This document shows, one piece after another, positions 62,758-64,000 of a DNA stretch of 64,000 nt. Within the stretch, counting starts at the first letter, position 1; every line of letters begins with the position of its first letter. The translations under genes and the position numbers were made by a program. Below the pieces are notes generated by a model, which saw only the letters and a program-made list of their open reading frames with translations, was not told where the DNA came from and did no database searches. The stretch covers positions 62,001 to 126,000 of the forward strand of contig NZ_JACGWT010000004.1 of assembly GCF_014137855.1 (NCBI RefSeq), given 5' to 3'. Source of the DNA: Microlunatus kandeliicorticis (GTDB taxonomy: Bacteria; Actinomycetota; Actinomycetes; Propionibacteriales; Propionibacteriaceae).

Positions 62758-64000
62758 ATGGCCCCGTCCACGCAGCCGCGACCCGAGCACCCGCGCCCGC
62801 AGTTCGTCCGCACCGACTGGCTCAACCTCAACGGCACCTGGCAGTTCGAGACCGACCGCGGCGACAGCGGGCTCGAACGCGGTCTCCGGACCCGCGAGCT
62901 GGCCGGCGAGATCACCGTGCCGTTCTGCCCCGAGAGCGAGCTGTCCGGGGTCGCCGACGTCGACTTCCACGAGGCCGTCTGGTACCGCCGGACCATCGAG
63001 GTCCCGGCCGACTGGGCGGGCCGACGGGTGCTGCTGCACTTCGCCGCCGTGGACCACGACGCGACCGTCTGGGTCAACGACGTCGAGGTCGTGCGGCACC
63101 GCGGCGGGTTCACCGGCTTCGAGGCGGACATCACCGACCAGCTCGACGGCGACCACCGCGCGGTGGTGGTCGTCCGCGCCCGGGACAGCCGGCACGGGAT
63201 CCAGGCCCGGGGCAAGCAGTCGCGCGAGTACGCCAACCACGACTGCGACTACACCCGCACCACGGGCATCTGGCAGACCGTCTGGCTCGAGGCGGTGCCG
63301 CAGACCCGGCTGCTGGCCGGGGCCGTCCGGCCGAACGTCGCCGCGGGGGAGATCGTCGTCGAGCTGCCGGTGACCGGCAACCGCTCCGGCTGGACGGCCT
63401 CGGCGACCCTCGCCGACGCGCAGGGGGAGATCGTCACCGGCGCCGTCCGGGTCGACCTCGACCGGACGCCGACGGTCACCCTGGCCGTTCCCGAGGACCG
63501 TCGCCGGCTGTGGGCCCCGGGTGACCCGCACCTGTACGACCTCACGCTGCGGCTGCACGACGCCGACGGCGCGGTGGTCGACGAGGTGGCCAGCTACACC
63601 GCGCTGCGCTCGGTGGCCGTCGACGGGCAGGCGGTGACGATCAACGGCGAGCGGGTCTTCCAGCGGCTGGTGCTCGACCAGGGCTACTGGCCGACCGGGA
63701 TCATGACCGCGCCGAGCGACGACGAGCTGCGCGCCGACATCGAGCGGTCGCTGGCCGCCGGCTTCAACGGCGCCCGGTTGCACCAGAAGGTGTTCGAGGA
63801 GCGCTTCCTCTACCACGCCGACCGGCTCGGCTACCTGGTCTGGGGCGAGTTCGGCGACTGGGGCGCCAACGTCGGCGGCGACCCGACCCGCAACCAGCAC
63901 CCGACCGCCGCGTTCGTCAACCAGTGGATCGAAGCGGTCCGGCGCGACCGCAACCACCCGGCGATCGTCGGCTGGTGCCCGCTCAACGAGACCCACCAGG
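62758..64000 (+). CDS. GH2-family glycoside hydrolase, 3' end outside window
   Basis: First 414 residues of a GH2 enzyme (beta-galactosidase, glucuronidase or mannosidase branch). Jelly-roll sugar-binding domain (residues 1-185: LNLNGTWQFE, VWYRRTIEVPADW, VWVNDVEV, GIWQTVWLEAV), Ig-like domain (about 190-285), then the TIM barrel with FNGARLHQKVFEERFLYHADRLGYLVW and the acid/base Glu in CPLNET near 410; the nucleophile would lie beyond the window. No signal peptide. ATG 62758 has GAGGAG upstream. Confidence 0.92.
   Translation, partial: MAPSTQPRPEHPRPQFVRTDWLNLNGTWQFETDRGDSGLERGLRTRELAGEITVPFCPESELSGVADVDFHEAVWYRRTIEVPADWAGRRVLLHFAAVDHDATVWVNDVEVVRHRGGFTGFEADITDQLDGDHRAVVVVRARDSRHGIQARGKQSREYANHDCDYTRTTGIWQTVWLEAVPQTRLLAGAVRPNVAAGEIVVELPVTGNRSGWTASATLADAQGEIVTGAVRVDLDRTPTVTLAVPEDRRRLWAPGDPHLYDLTLRLHDADGAVVDEVASYTALRSVAVDGQAVTINGERVFQRLVLDQGYWPTGIMTAPSDDELRADIERSLAAGFNGARLHQKVFEERFLYHADRLGYLVWGEFGDWGANVGGDPTRNQHPTAAFVNQWIEAVRRDRNHPAIVGWCPLNETHQ

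Overview
The window is GC-rich DNA from an actinobacterium. Pointers are the phosphatidylinositol-mannoside gene set (PgsA/PIP synthase, PatA-like acyltransferase, PimA), the GcvH-GarA-FtsR-bifunctional nuclease-MerR block, and many genes whose start codon sits 5-9 bases after a -10-like hexamer (leaderless transcripts). Interspersed repeats with the core CTTCGACAGGCTCAG resemble repeats I associate with Propionibacteriales; that placement is inference.

Layout. 1-7527: an MFS transporter, a divergent pair of glycoside hydrolases (GH127 and GH95-like), a DHFR-fold reductase and a small-molecule kinase. 7599-9117: tRNA-Val(GAC), tRNA-Cys and tRNA-Gly on the minus strand, a class IV aminotransferase, then tRNA-Val(CAC). 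9093-21926: an integrated 12.8-kb mobile element. 22134-27822: acyltransferase, MFS, SDR and NAD-binding genes and a GT-C-type membrane protein. 27931-35580: thrS, a HIT protein, PIM synthesis and DUF881/Sbp membrane proteins. 35717-43329: gcvH, garA, ftsR, bfn, merR, a glycine riboswitch and gcvP. 43449-64000: mixed metabolic, transport and regulatory genes (PPi-dependent phosphofructokinase, soxR with its operator, a DUF4118-GAF-like protein coupled to an APC permease), ending in a truncated GH2 hydrolase.

The most unusual part is the element at 9093-21926. It is bounded by a 29-bp perfect direct repeat copied from the 3' end of tRNA-Val(CAC), with a tyrosine integrase next to the right repeat. 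A long minus-strand operon runs from a small excisionase-like protein through a RepA/DnaB-like ATPase and unknown genes, most joined by 4-base stop/start overlaps, to a full-length 1448-residue phage tape measure protein, a hypothetical protein and an HNH protein. Just behind the ATPase gene lies a cluster of GGGGAACG repeats that looks like an iteron origin or operator array. I see no terminase, portal, capsid, other tail gene, lysis gene or conjugation gene. The left end carries a small plus-strand module (ImmA/IrrE-like protein without its catalytic Glu, a helix-turn-helix protein, a DUF4145 protein and a zinc-ribbon protein). The simplest reading is a phage satellite, or a heavily reduced prophage, that keeps its own replication and tail-length genes.

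The rest of the window is ordinary chromosome. Regulatory signals readable there are the glycine riboswitch before gcvP, a SoxR box between soxR and a divergent SDR gene, a 25-bp perfect palindrome at the predicted transcription start of an acyltransferase gene, and several promoters.
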